NCBI RefSeq assembly: GCF_030409685.1
Contig: NZ_JAUFQJ010000001.1
Coordinates: 248,001-312,000 of the forward strand
DNA from: Ferruginibacter paludis
GTDB lineage: Bacteria > Bacteroidota > Bacteroidia > Chitinophagales > Chitinophagaceae
Length of the DNA: 64,000 nt
Reading direction: 5' to 3'
Positions 46,555-53,441 of the stretch are shown one piece after another; position 1 is the stretch's first letter, and each line of letters opens with the position of its first letter. A program made the translations under genes and the position numbers. Under the pieces are notes generated by a model. It searched no databases. It was given only the letters and a program-made list of their open reading frames with translations, and had not been told where the DNA came from.

Positions 46555-46662
46555 AACCAGCATGATTTATTAATTATTACACAGGCTGTGATTATTGTTG
46601 AAGCAGTAACTGCCGTAAAAGTTATTATAAAAAAAGAGATCATTATTTATAAAACAATCAGT

Positions 46663-46995
46663 ATGAAAATTGAATTTCAAACTCCATTTAAAGGCGTACC
46701 GGAAAACCTGGTAAAAGAAATCAGCGCCGAACTGATGAAGCTTTCGCACCTGAACAGGGACATCTCTTCTGCAGAAGTGCTGCTGAAAGCGGATGATAAA
46801 ATCATTGCCGCTGAAAATAAAATCTGCGAAATAAAACTAGCCGTTTTTGCTGATACAATCACAGCCAAGTCCCGCACGGAGAACTTTAAAGCTTCAGCAA
46901 AAGAAACGCTTAAAGAACTTAAGCGGATGGTGATGCAACAGGTTAAAAAACAGAAGGAGCCGCAGGAAGATATTGTTAGTACGGTAAAGGTATAA
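46663..46995 (+). CDS. HPF/RaiA-like ribosome-associated factor
   Basis: Start set at MKIEFQTPFKGVPENL (46663), since upstream codons form an unrelated hydrophobic leader. The 110-residue product has the beta-alpha-beta-beta-beta-alpha layout of the hibernation promoting factor family: VKEISAELMKLSHLN helix, SSAEVLLKADD strand, NKICEIKLAV strand, and a long Lys-rich C-terminal helix. Short HPF/RaiA proteins bind the 30S decoding centre and silence ribosomes in stationary phase. It lacks the long-form C-terminal dimerisation domain. With baeRF3 it is the second ribosome-directed protein in this island. Confidence 0.78.
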   Translation: MKIEFQTPFKGVPENLVKEISAELMKLSHLNRDISSAEVLLKADDKIIAAENKICEIKLAVFADTITAKSRTENFKASAKETLKELKRMVMQQVKKQKEPQEDIVSTVKV

Positions 46996-47023
46996 CGGGA
47001 AAGCTTTCAATAGCGGTACAAAA

Positions 47024-47050
47024 GAATGAAAGATGTGTTGTCTTTCATTC
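47024..47050. terminator. Bidirectional terminator between convergent genes
   Basis: Perfect 10-bp stem GAATGAAAGA/TCTTTCATTC with a 7-base loop. T-rich sequence follows on the minus strand (TTTTG) and weakly on the plus strand. It separates the HPF-like gene from the convergent phosphoribosyltransferase gene. Confidence 0.65.
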
Positions 47051-47078
47051 TTCGTATAATTACATTTAAGCGTTGTGG

Positions 47079-47711
47079 CTATCCGGCTTTTTTAAGTTCA
47101 TTTAATTTATCCAGATATAGCTGTACTTCTTCATCAGTTACCTGTTCAAAGCTTTTATAAAATGCGCCAACGCCATAGAACCTGTGCGGTACAAGCAATA
47201 CAACCACATTATCGGCTACCTGCGATAATTTGTCAACGGCGCTTTGCGAAGCAACCGGGATAGCAATGACTATTTTACGAGGCTTGCTTTTGCGCAACAC
47301 ATGTACGGTTGACAAAAGAGTGTTGCCTGTGGCCGCACCGTCGTCTATCACAATAACCGTTTTACCTTCCAGTTTTTCCGGGGTTGTATGGCTTATGAAA
47401 CTGCCATACATTTCCTTTAATCTCTGCCTTATTTTTTTTACTTCAGTTTCGATATAATCCAGTGGTATATCTTCGTGCAGGATAACAAAAAAGTCAGTGA
47501 GGCTGGCTGCGCCAATGGCATATTCCCTGTTGTTTGGATGACCGATCTTTTTGGTAAGTATCAGTTCTACCGGAAAACCTAGTTCTTTGGCAACTACATA
47601 AGCTACCGGTACTCCTCCCCGGGGCACAGCGAGTACAATGCCGGGGTCATTTTTATATTTTCTCAGCTGTTTTGCCAGCAGCAATCCAGCTTCTATTCTG
47701 TCCTGGAACAT
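47079..47711 (-). CDS. Phosphoribosyltransferase-like protein
   Basis: A 210-residue type I PRTase fold. The PRPP-binding motif VIVIDDGAATGNT is at 119-131 with the two acidic residues Asp123/Asp124, and an N-terminal AVPRGGVPVAYVVAKELGF gives the pyrophosphate loop. The substrate is not the usual nucleobase; proteins of this type are commonly encoded or fused with a dienelactone hydrolase and next to erythromycin-esterase-family genes, in stress loci. Here it follows the hydrolase gene by 43 bases on the same strand. Confidence 0.9.
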   Translation of the reverse strand: MFQDRIEAGLLLAKQLRKYKNDPGIVLAVPRGGVPVAYVVAKELGFPVELILTKKIGHPNNREYAIGAASLTDFFVILHEDIPLDYIETEVKKIRQRLKEMYGSFISHTTPEKLEGKTVIVIDDGAATGNTLLSTVHVLRKSKPRKIVIAIPVASQSAVDKLSQVADNVVVLLVPHRFYGVGAFYKSFEQVTDEEVQLYLDKLNELKKAG

Positions 47712-47754
47712 CTACCTGATTTAATTTTTCCTACTCCATTTTAATTAAGTCGCA

Positions 47755-48411
47755 TTAAACTGATCCGGCCACCCGGCTTGTTGTTAAATATTTTTCAAAC
47801 CATTGGCTGGCCAGTTCAGCTACTATAGCCAGTTTGCCCTGTTCTTCGAATAAATGCGATGCGCCTTCAACGATTTCAAAACTCTTTTTACATTTTAATT
47901 GCAGGTAAGCTTCTTTGTTTAATTTAATTACTTCGGTATCCAAACTGCCCACAATCAACAATGTAGGGGCGGTTACTTTTGATAAACTGCTCATTGCAAG
48001 ATCGGGCCTTCCGCCTCTTGATACTACAGCGCCTATGTCTGGCAACACAGCCGAAGCCTTTAGCGCAATGGCGGCTCCCGTACTGGCGCCAAAATAGCCG
48101 ATGCGGCATTCTTTTGCGGCGGAAAGTGATTTCAGCCACTCAGTCGCACCGGCCAATCTTTTGCTTAATAAATCAATATTAAAGCGGTTGCGGTAATACA
48201 TGTCTTCTTCCTCGGTTAATAAATCAAAAAGTAGCGTGCCTAAATTTTTATTTTGCAACTGTTGTGCTACCTGCTGGTTGCGCTTGCTTAACCTGCTGCT
48301 TCCGCTACCATGAGAAAAAAGGATGATGGCATTTGCGTGTAAAGGAATTTGCAGGTATCCCTGCACCTTCAGATCACCAACGGGGATGGTTATTTCCTTA
48401 TCAAAAAGCAT
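47755..48411 (-). CDS. Dienelactone hydrolase-like alpha/beta hydrolase
   Basis: Start at MLFDKEITIPVGDLKV (48411) is preferred; ATGs at 48417 and 48477 are alternatives. About 218 residues with the alpha/beta hydrolase pattern: FSHGSGSSRLSKRN (oxyanion loop), YFGASTGAA (nucleophile Ser), VGSLDTEV (acid) and EGASHLFEE (His). The triad is complete. No export signal. It forms an operon with the phosphoribosyltransferase gene downstream and diverges from the erythromycin-esterase-family gene, a set found together in many stress islands; the reaction is unknown. Confidence 0.85.
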   Translation of the reverse strand: MLFDKEITIPVGDLKVQGYLQIPLHANAIILFSHGSGSSRLSKRNQQVAQQLQNKNLGTLLFDLLTEEEDMYYRNRFNIDLLSKRLAGATEWLKSLSAAKECRIGYFGASTGAAIALKASAVLPDIGAVVSRGGRPDLAMSSLSKVTAPTLLIVGSLDTEVIKLNKEAYLQLKCKKSFEIVEGASHLFEEQGKLAIVAELASQWFEKYLTTSRVAGSV

Positions 48412-48504
48412 ATCCATAGTATCAATTTGTTGAATAATAAAATAAAGGTCTTTTCCAATCTGGTGTTCTGTAAACAACCTGGGGTTAACTCAATGCAAAC
48501 GTAC

Positions 48505-48523
48505 TATTTGGCATTGCCAAATA
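48505..48523. promoter_or_regulatory. Perfect 19-bp palindrome TATTTGGCA-T-TGCCAAATA
   Basis: Exact 9-base arms around a central T, 94 bases from the hydrolase start. Long perfect symmetry in a divergent promoter region strongly suggests a dimer binding site. Confidence 0.6.
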
Positions 48524-48534
48524 CAATGACCACT

Positions 48535-48552
48535 GTCAAATAAACCTTTGAC
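48535..48552. promoter_or_regulatory. Inverted repeat GTCAAA-N6-TTTGAC
   Basis: Perfect 6-base arms with a 6-base spacer (TAAACC). Overlaps ACTGTCAA at 48532-48539, an 8-mer that also occurs twice before the baeRF3 gene. Confidence 0.5.
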
Positions 48553-48605
48553 GGTCCTCATTAAGCAGCCGCTTAATACAAAAGAATACTGACAGCAATC
48601 AACTC

Positions 48606-48617
48606 TGATATTGATCA
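48606..48617. promoter_or_regulatory. FNR-like box TGAT-N4-ATCA
   Basis: Exact core TGAT-ATTG-ATCA, 117 bases before the plus-strand esterase-family start and about 195 from the minus-strand hydrolase start. Confidence 0.55.
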
Positions 48618-48733
48618 CCAACATTAAAAATGACTGTAAAATTTAATTGCTTTGTAGGTGGATTAAAACGGGTTGCATATCCTTATTGGAGCACCCGTTG
48701 TTCAACTTCAGCAATACAGGTAAATTATAGATC

Positions 48734-50071
48734 ATGCGCCGTTATTTTACAAAAGAAGTGTCGTTTCATGAAAGAGATGCAACGGCTTATATCAAAAGCA
48801 AAGCTTACCCGCTGCAAAGCAAGGCAGACCTGCAGCCCCTCTTCGACAGTATTGGAGATGCAAGGATCGTGATGCTGGGCGAAGCAAGTCATGGTACACA
48901 TGAATACTACACCTGGCGCACCCATATTACCAAACGGCTGATAGAAGAAAAGGGTTTTGATTTTATTGCGGTGGAAGGTGACTGGCCGGATTGTTACCGG
49001 CTGAACCGTTTTGTAAAAGGATATGACATTGCCGATAAAGGTGCACTGAAAATATTGCAGGCCTTCAGACGCTGGCCAACCTGGATGTGGGCCAACTGGG
49101 AAATTACAGCGCTGGCAGACTGGCTGCAACTGCATAACCAGGGCTTGCCTGCCAATAAAAAAGCCGGCTTCTACGGCCTGGATGTGTACAGCCTGTGGGA
49201 AAGTATGGAAAGCATTATGGATTACCTTAAAAAAACAGACAGGGCTGCTTTAAGGGTTGCAGAAAACGCGTATAAATGCTTCGAACCATACAGCAAAGAT
49301 GAAGGCCAGTCTTATGCAAGGGCATCCCAGTTTGTGCCGGATTTGTGCCAGGCAGATGTGGTGGCCTTGTTAAAAGAGATTCGTAATAAAATGCCGTCAT
49401 ATAATACCGATCATGAAAATGTTTTTAATGCCGAACAGAATGCGCTCGTTGCGGTAGAAGCGGAAAAATATTATCGTGCTATGATCAAAGGAGGGCCCCA
49501 CAGCTGGAACATCCGGGACAGGCATATGGCCGATACGCTGGAACGGCTGCTGAATTTTCACGGTGAAAATTCCAAAGCAATTGTATGGGAACATAACACG
49601 CATGTAGGCGATGCAAGGGCCACCGATATGGCTGAAGAAGGCATGTTTAACATTGGGGAACTGGCAAGGCTGCAGCACCACGATAAGGGTGTTTTTCTTG
49701 TTGGCTTTGGTTCTTATAAAGGATCAGTAATGGCGGGACGAAGCTGGGGTGCTGCAATGCAATCTATTCAAATGCCGGAGGCTGCCAGGGGCAGTTGGGA
49801 ATACTTGTTGCATCAGACCGGTGCAGAAAATAAATTATTGCTGATGGATGATTTTACAGGCAATGATATGTTCATGGAAAATCACATCGGTCACCGGGCG
49901 ATTGGGGTGGTATACAATCCGCAGTATGAACAATACGGCAACTACGTGCCTACCATTTTACCACTGCGTTACAATGCTTTTATTTTCCTGGATGAAACAA
50001 ATGCCTTGCATCCGCTGCACATTGAACCAGACGGAAACCAGGTGCCTGAAACTTATCCGTTTGGCGTTTAG
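48734..50071 (+). CDS. Erythromycin esterase family protein
   Basis: A 445-residue protein of the EreA/ChaN-like fold. Motifs GEASHGTHEYY with the catalytic-type His, AVEGDWPDCYRLN, MWANWE, and VWEHNTHVGDARATDM are those of the family. In true Ere enzymes the GExSHG Glu and His hydrolyse macrolide lactones; environmental members, often linked to phosphoribosyltransferases and dienelactone hydrolases as here, have unknown substrates, so no resistance is claimed. No signal peptide. Divergent from the hydrolase-PRTase pair with shared palindromes between them. Confidence 0.9.
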   Translation: MRRYFTKEVSFHERDATAYIKSKAYPLQSKADLQPLFDSIGDARIVMLGEASHGTHEYYTWRTHITKRLIEEKGFDFIAVEGDWPDCYRLNRFVKGYDIADKGALKILQAFRRWPTWMWANWEITALADWLQLHNQGLPANKKAGFYGLDVYSLWESMESIMDYLKKTDRAALRVAENAYKCFEPYSKDEGQSYARASQFVPDLCQADVVALLKEIRNKMPSYNTDHENVFNAEQNALVAVEAEKYYRAMIKGGPHSWNIRDRHMADTLERLLNFHGENSKAIVWEHNTHVGDARATDMAEEGMFNIGELARLQHHDKGVFLVGFGSYKGSVMAGRSWGAAMQSIQMPEAARGSWEYLLHQTGAENKLLLMDDFTGNDMFMENHIGHRAIGVVYNPQYEQYGNYVPTILPLRYNAFIFLDETNALHPLHIEPDGNQVPETYPFGV

Positions 50072-50110
50072 CCGGTGCAGGCTTTCACGTACCCCTGCTT
50101 AAAAGGAATA

Positions 50111-51571
50111 ATGTTAAGCAGGTTAAACTTTTCTAAAATGTTGCCTGTTGCTCCTTTCATCAAAAAACATAAAGCCTGGGTAATCCTTTACCTTATTTCA
50201 ACTCTTACTTTTTTCACTTCTGCAGTCCCGGTTTTTGGTGGTGACTTCGCTGATAGAAAAGAGGTTTATGCCATTGACAGTGTGCCTGAAAATAAATTCA
50301 GTGACAGCATTGTTGAAAAAAGATTTGGCCGGGCTGTGCTGGAGCTGATGCTGGCAGAAACCACTCCTTTTTTAGTAGATCAATACATCCGGAAAGTAGA
50401 TTATACCCGCATTTCCTTTAAAACCATTGGCGATAATTTAAGCCCGGGTAGCTGGGTTTGGGATGGTGACGGTTTTACCACCAACCAGTTTGGTCACCCT
50501 TATCATGGCAGCCAGTTTTACAGTGCTTTCAGGGCAAATGGATATAGTTTTTGGCAGTCCGTTCCGGCGACTTTTGTTGGCAGTTATTTGTGGGAAACAT
50601 TTTCAGAAGTGCAGGCGCCTGCTCCAAACGACCTTATCAATACTGGTTTCGGTGGTGTTGTGCTGGGTGAGATGACTTACCGTTTATCTCAAAAAATGGT
50701 TGATAACCGCAAGCGTGGCTTCAGAAGGCAAACGAGTGAAGTGCTGGCTTTTATGATTAACCCTGTGAATGGTTTTAACCGCATAGTAAACGGGCAATGG
50801 GGCAAAGTGATGGCCAATTCAGCTGAACGGGATTCAGCTAAAGTATACACCGAATTTGACGTAGGATTGCGCAGATTTAAAAGCACGAATTTGAACGCAG
50901 CATTTACCCTCTATGGCCATGTGAAATTGTTGTATGGCACCCCTTTTGAAAATTACAAAACGCCTTTCAGCAATATTGCCGTCAACGCCGAATTTTCAAA
51001 TGATGACAGTTCCAAAGTAAATATCGCCAGTGTCTACGGCTCATTAAAGGGCTGGCGGATTAAGTCGAAAGACAAGGACCGCCATTTACTTTTATTGTCT
51101 GCCAATTACGATTATATCAATAACGAAGCTTTTTTCTACAGTGCTGAAAGTATCCGTTTGCATTTGCTATCTGAATTTTCGGCCTCAAAAAATCTAAAGA
51201 TAAATACTGCCGCAGGTACCGGGCTGATATTGCTGGCTGCGGTACCTGATATCTATTTTTATAAAGAAAGAAATTATGATTACTGTGCTGGTATTGCTAT
51301 AAATGGCAGTTGCACTTTTGGTATAGCAAAACATTTTTTTTACACCATCAGTTACAGGGGCGGCTGGTTAAGAACCATCAATGGAAATACGGCCAATTAC
51401 TTTATGCACAGTATTACCAGCGAAATAAGATTCAGATTAAAGAATAATTTTTCAGTTTGTGCGGAGCCAGGTTTAATGACTTTGCAAAACCAGTATCGCA
51501 ATTTTGATGTTGTAAATAAGAACTATCACTACCTGAGGGTTTCGTTACGATATGGTTTTACGGTACAGTAA
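50111..51571 (+). CDS. DUF3943 domain outer-membrane-type protein
   Basis: Start set at MLSRLNFSKM (50111), just after the esterase-family stop. The 486-residue product has an N-terminal hydrophobic export segment (WVILYLISTLTFFTSA) and the DUF3943 pattern: SWVWDGDGFTTNQFGHPYHG, QFYSAFRANGYSFWQS, SYLWETFSE, and RRQTSEVLAFMINPVNGFNR. The rest is rich in alternating beta strands ending in YGFTVQ, as expected for an outer membrane barrel. Function unknown. Possibly co-transcribed with the esterase-family gene (39 bases). Confidence 0.87.
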   Translation: MLSRLNFSKMLPVAPFIKKHKAWVILYLISTLTFFTSAVPVFGGDFADRKEVYAIDSVPENKFSDSIVEKRFGRAVLELMLAETTPFLVDQYIRKVDYTRISFKTIGDNLSPGSWVWDGDGFTTNQFGHPYHGSQFYSAFRANGYSFWQSVPATFVGSYLWETFSEVQAPAPNDLINTGFGGVVLGEMTYRLSQKMVDNRKRGFRRQTSEVLAFMINPVNGFNRIVNGQWGKVMANSAERDSAKVYTEFDVGLRRFKSTNLNAAFTLYGHVKLLYGTPFENYKTPFSNIAVNAEFSNDDSSKVNIASVYGSLKGWRIKSKDKDRHLLLLSANYDYINNEAFFYSAESIRLHLLSEFSASKNLKINTAAGTGLILLAAVPDIYFYKERNYDYCAGIAINGSCTFGIAKHFFYTISYRGGWLRTINGNTANYFMHSITSEIRFRLKNNFSVCAEPGLMTLQNQYRNFDVVNKNYHYLRVSLRYGFTVQ

Positions 51572-51688
51572 AACCGTTCAATTTTTTTAACCAGAAGTCG
51601 TGTTTTGCATAGGGCTTTAAATTGACTTTCATCATGTAACGTATTAACTCCCGTCATTGAAGAATTTTCCATGTATGTATAACTTTAA

Positions 51689-51707
51689 TGATAATAACCA
51701 ATTATCA
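51689..51707. promoter_or_regulatory. Inverted repeat TGATAAT-N5-ATTATCA
   Basis: Perfect 7-base arms with a 5-base spacer, 57 bases before the zinc ribbon gene start. Related in sequence to, but not spaced like, the TGAT-N4-ATCA boxes. Confidence 0.45.
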
Positions 51708-51763
51708 AAATTGCACACTTGCAATGAATACTTAAACCACTTCATCTTTTAAAATGAGACAGT

Positions 51764-52036
51764 ATGGAACAGAAATTGTTTTGTCAAAGTTGCAGCATGC
51801 CCATTGACGACCCCGCCCTCCAGGGGACCGAAATGGATGGTTCAAAAAGCCAGGAATACTGCACGTATTGCTACCAGCAAGGAGCGTTCATTAATCCAAA
51901 AATGACATTGAATGAAATGACTTCGGTAGTTAGGCTGCAAATGGAAAACCGAAAGATCGATCAGCAAATAATTGACATAGCAGTAAATAGTCTGCCACAA
52001 TTAAAACGATGGAGATCGGCGAAAACAACAGTATGA
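51764..52036 (+). CDS. Putative zinc ribbon protein
   Basis: A 90-residue soluble protein. Cys7 and Cys10 (FCQSC) and Cys33 and Cys36 (YCTYC) form a treble CxxC-type zinc-binding pair, followed by YQQGAFINPKMTLNEM and a helical tail, the layout of a family of small putative zinc-ribbon proteins common in Bacteroidota and Firmicutes. Role unknown. Its TGA stop is followed directly by the ATG of the phosphatidyltransferase gene, so translation of the two is likely coupled. Confidence 0.87.
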   Translation: MEQKLFCQSCSMPIDDPALQGTEMDGSKSQEYCTYCYQQGAFINPKMTLNEMTSVVRLQMENRKIDQQIIDIAVNSLPQLKRWRSAKTTV

Positions 52037-52639
52037 ATGAATAAGGCAACTAACAAATATGGGGGCGGATTACGTTATTACCTTATCAACGGCATTACAT
52101 TGTACCGGCTGATATCTTCGCTGGTGCTTATTTTGCTGATCAGTCTTGGGCAGTCTGACATATTTAAATGGCTGCTGGCACTGAGTTTTTTAACAGATAC
52201 GGTGGATGGTTACCTGGCCCGTAAATTAAAGGTAACAAGCCTTTTTGGAGCCAGGCTTGATTCTGTTGCAGATGATCTTACCATTGTAGCGGCAATGGCT
52301 GGAGTTGTATTTTTTAAGATGGCATTTGTGAGGGAGCAGAAGGCAATATTTATTTTGCTATTGGTTTTGTTTCTTGTGCAAAACGTACTGGCGTTTAGCC
52401 GGTATGGTAAAACGAGCAGCTTTCATACTTACCTTGCCAAACTGTCGGCCTTGTTCCAGGGCGTATTCTTTATCCTGTTATTTTTTCTGCAACAGCCTGT
52501 GTACTGGTTATTTTATACCGCAGCTTTATTTACTGCTGCTGATCTTGCGGAAGAAATCATATTGATTTTGTTGCTGCCGCAATGGAAAGCAAATGTGAAG
52601 GGTTTGTACTGGCTGCTAAAAAACAGGCGTACTGCCTGA
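52037..52639 (+). CDS. CDP-alcohol phosphatidyltransferase family protein
   Basis: A 200-residue membrane enzyme with about five hydrophobic helices. The family signature D-G-x2-A-R-x8-G-x3-D-x3-D is complete: Asp57, Gly58, Ala61, Arg62, Gly71, Asp75 and Asp79. Such enzymes transfer a phospho-alcohol from a CDP-activated lipid or alcohol to make phosphatidylglycerol phosphate, phosphatidylinositol or related lipids; the acceptor cannot be inferred. Starts on the base after the zinc ribbon stop. Confidence 0.9.
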   Translation: MNKATNKYGGGLRYYLINGITLYRLISSLVLILLISLGQSDIFKWLLALSFLTDTVDGYLARKLKVTSLFGARLDSVADDLTIVAAMAGVVFFKMAFVREQKAIFILLLVLFLVQNVLAFSRYGKTSSFHTYLAKLSALFQGVFFILLFFLQQPVYWLFYTAALFTAADLAEEIILILLLPQWKANVKGLYWLLKNRRTA

Positions 52640-52640
52640 C

Positions 52641-53294
52641 TTATTGTTTTTCGGCCGGCGTTTTTCCATCTATAAAAAAGGCATTGTTACGGACACGTTT
52701 GTGCATTTCCGGGGTTTCATTACCATAGCCAAAAATAAGCGCCAGCTTCACTTCATCCGATTTAGGTATAGTCAACAGGGAATAGATTTTGGTGTGTTCT
52801 ACGTACTTTCCAAATCCTACCGGGCAACTGTCAAGGCCCATTGCTTTCGCCGCCAGCATCATGTTTTGCGCACACATGCCCACATCCAGCGAAGCCCATT
52901 CATTATCGGCCGGTGCGGTAATAAAAATCACTACGGGAGCACCATAGAATACATGGTCCGAACTTTTAAACAACTCGATAGCTCCTGGCAAAAAATGCAA
53001 CAAATGGGTAACTGTTTTTAATATTTGTGCAGGACCTGCCTTTACAAAATCTTTTACTGCTACTTTCTTAATTTCTTTTGAAAAGTGCCGGATGGTTTCC
53101 CTACGGGTAAGAATAAAAAATTTCCAGGGTTGTTTGTTGATTGCCGATGGCGCCATTCTGCCGGCATCCAGGATTTTTTCGATCAGTTCAATGCTTACCG
53201 GTTTATCCTTGTATTTTCTTACAGCCCTTCGCTGGCAAATGATGCCGATCGTATCAGTATTTATTGCGGCTTCTTTTAATGTTGCTGTTGTCAT
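52641..53294 (-). CDS. Nitroreductase family protein
   Basis: A 217-residue FMN-dependent reductase. Motifs RRAVRKYKDKPV at the N-terminus, AGRMAPSAINKQPWKF for FMN contacts, AQNMMLAAKAMGLDSCPVG and the C-terminal IFGYGNETP match the family. Nitroreductases use NAD(P)H to reduce nitroaromatics, quinones or enones and are often induced under low oxygen or redox stress. An exact FNR-like box lies 46 bases before the start. Stop overlaps within 2 bases of the convergent phosphatidyltransferase stop. Confidence 0.92.
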   Translation of the reverse strand: MTTATLKEAAINTDTIGIICQRRAVRKYKDKPVSIELIEKILDAGRMAPSAINKQPWKFFILTRRETIRHFSKEIKKVAVKDFVKAGPAQILKTVTHLLHFLPGAIELFKSSDHVFYGAPVVIFITAPADNEWASLDVGMCAQNMMLAAKAMGLDSCPVGFGKYVEHTKIYSLLTIPKSDEVKLALIFGYGNETPEMHKRVRNNAFFIDGKTPAEKQ

Positions 53295-53339
53295 GAGCGG
53301 TATTTTTACAAATAGATTGTTTTATACCTTTCATTACAA

Positions 53340-53351
53340 TGATCGTTATCA
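53340..53351. promoter_or_regulatory. FNR-like box TGAT-N4-ATCA before nitroreductase
   Basis: TGAT-CGTT-ATCA with flanks ATGAT and ATCAA, matching the FNR consensus at 9 of 10 defined positions, 46 bases upstream of the nitroreductase start codon. Confidence 0.55.
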
Positions 53352-53441
53352 AAGCAATACTTGATTTCGGTCATTCATTTTTTAAACAGCAATAAATATT
53401 TATTGAAAGAATTATAATCCTCGTCGGGGGAGAGTTACATG

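Larger units (their letters stand above)
48412..48733. other. Divergent regulatory region of hydrolase and esterase-family genes
   Basis: Gap of about 320 bases holding three palindromic candidates listed separately: 48505-48523, 48535-48552 and 48606-48617. No protein-like frame. Confidence 0.55.

Noticed and set aside
48734..50071. Macrolide resistance gene
   Set aside because: Family membership alone does not show macrolide hydrolysis; the stress-locus context argues against a resistance role.
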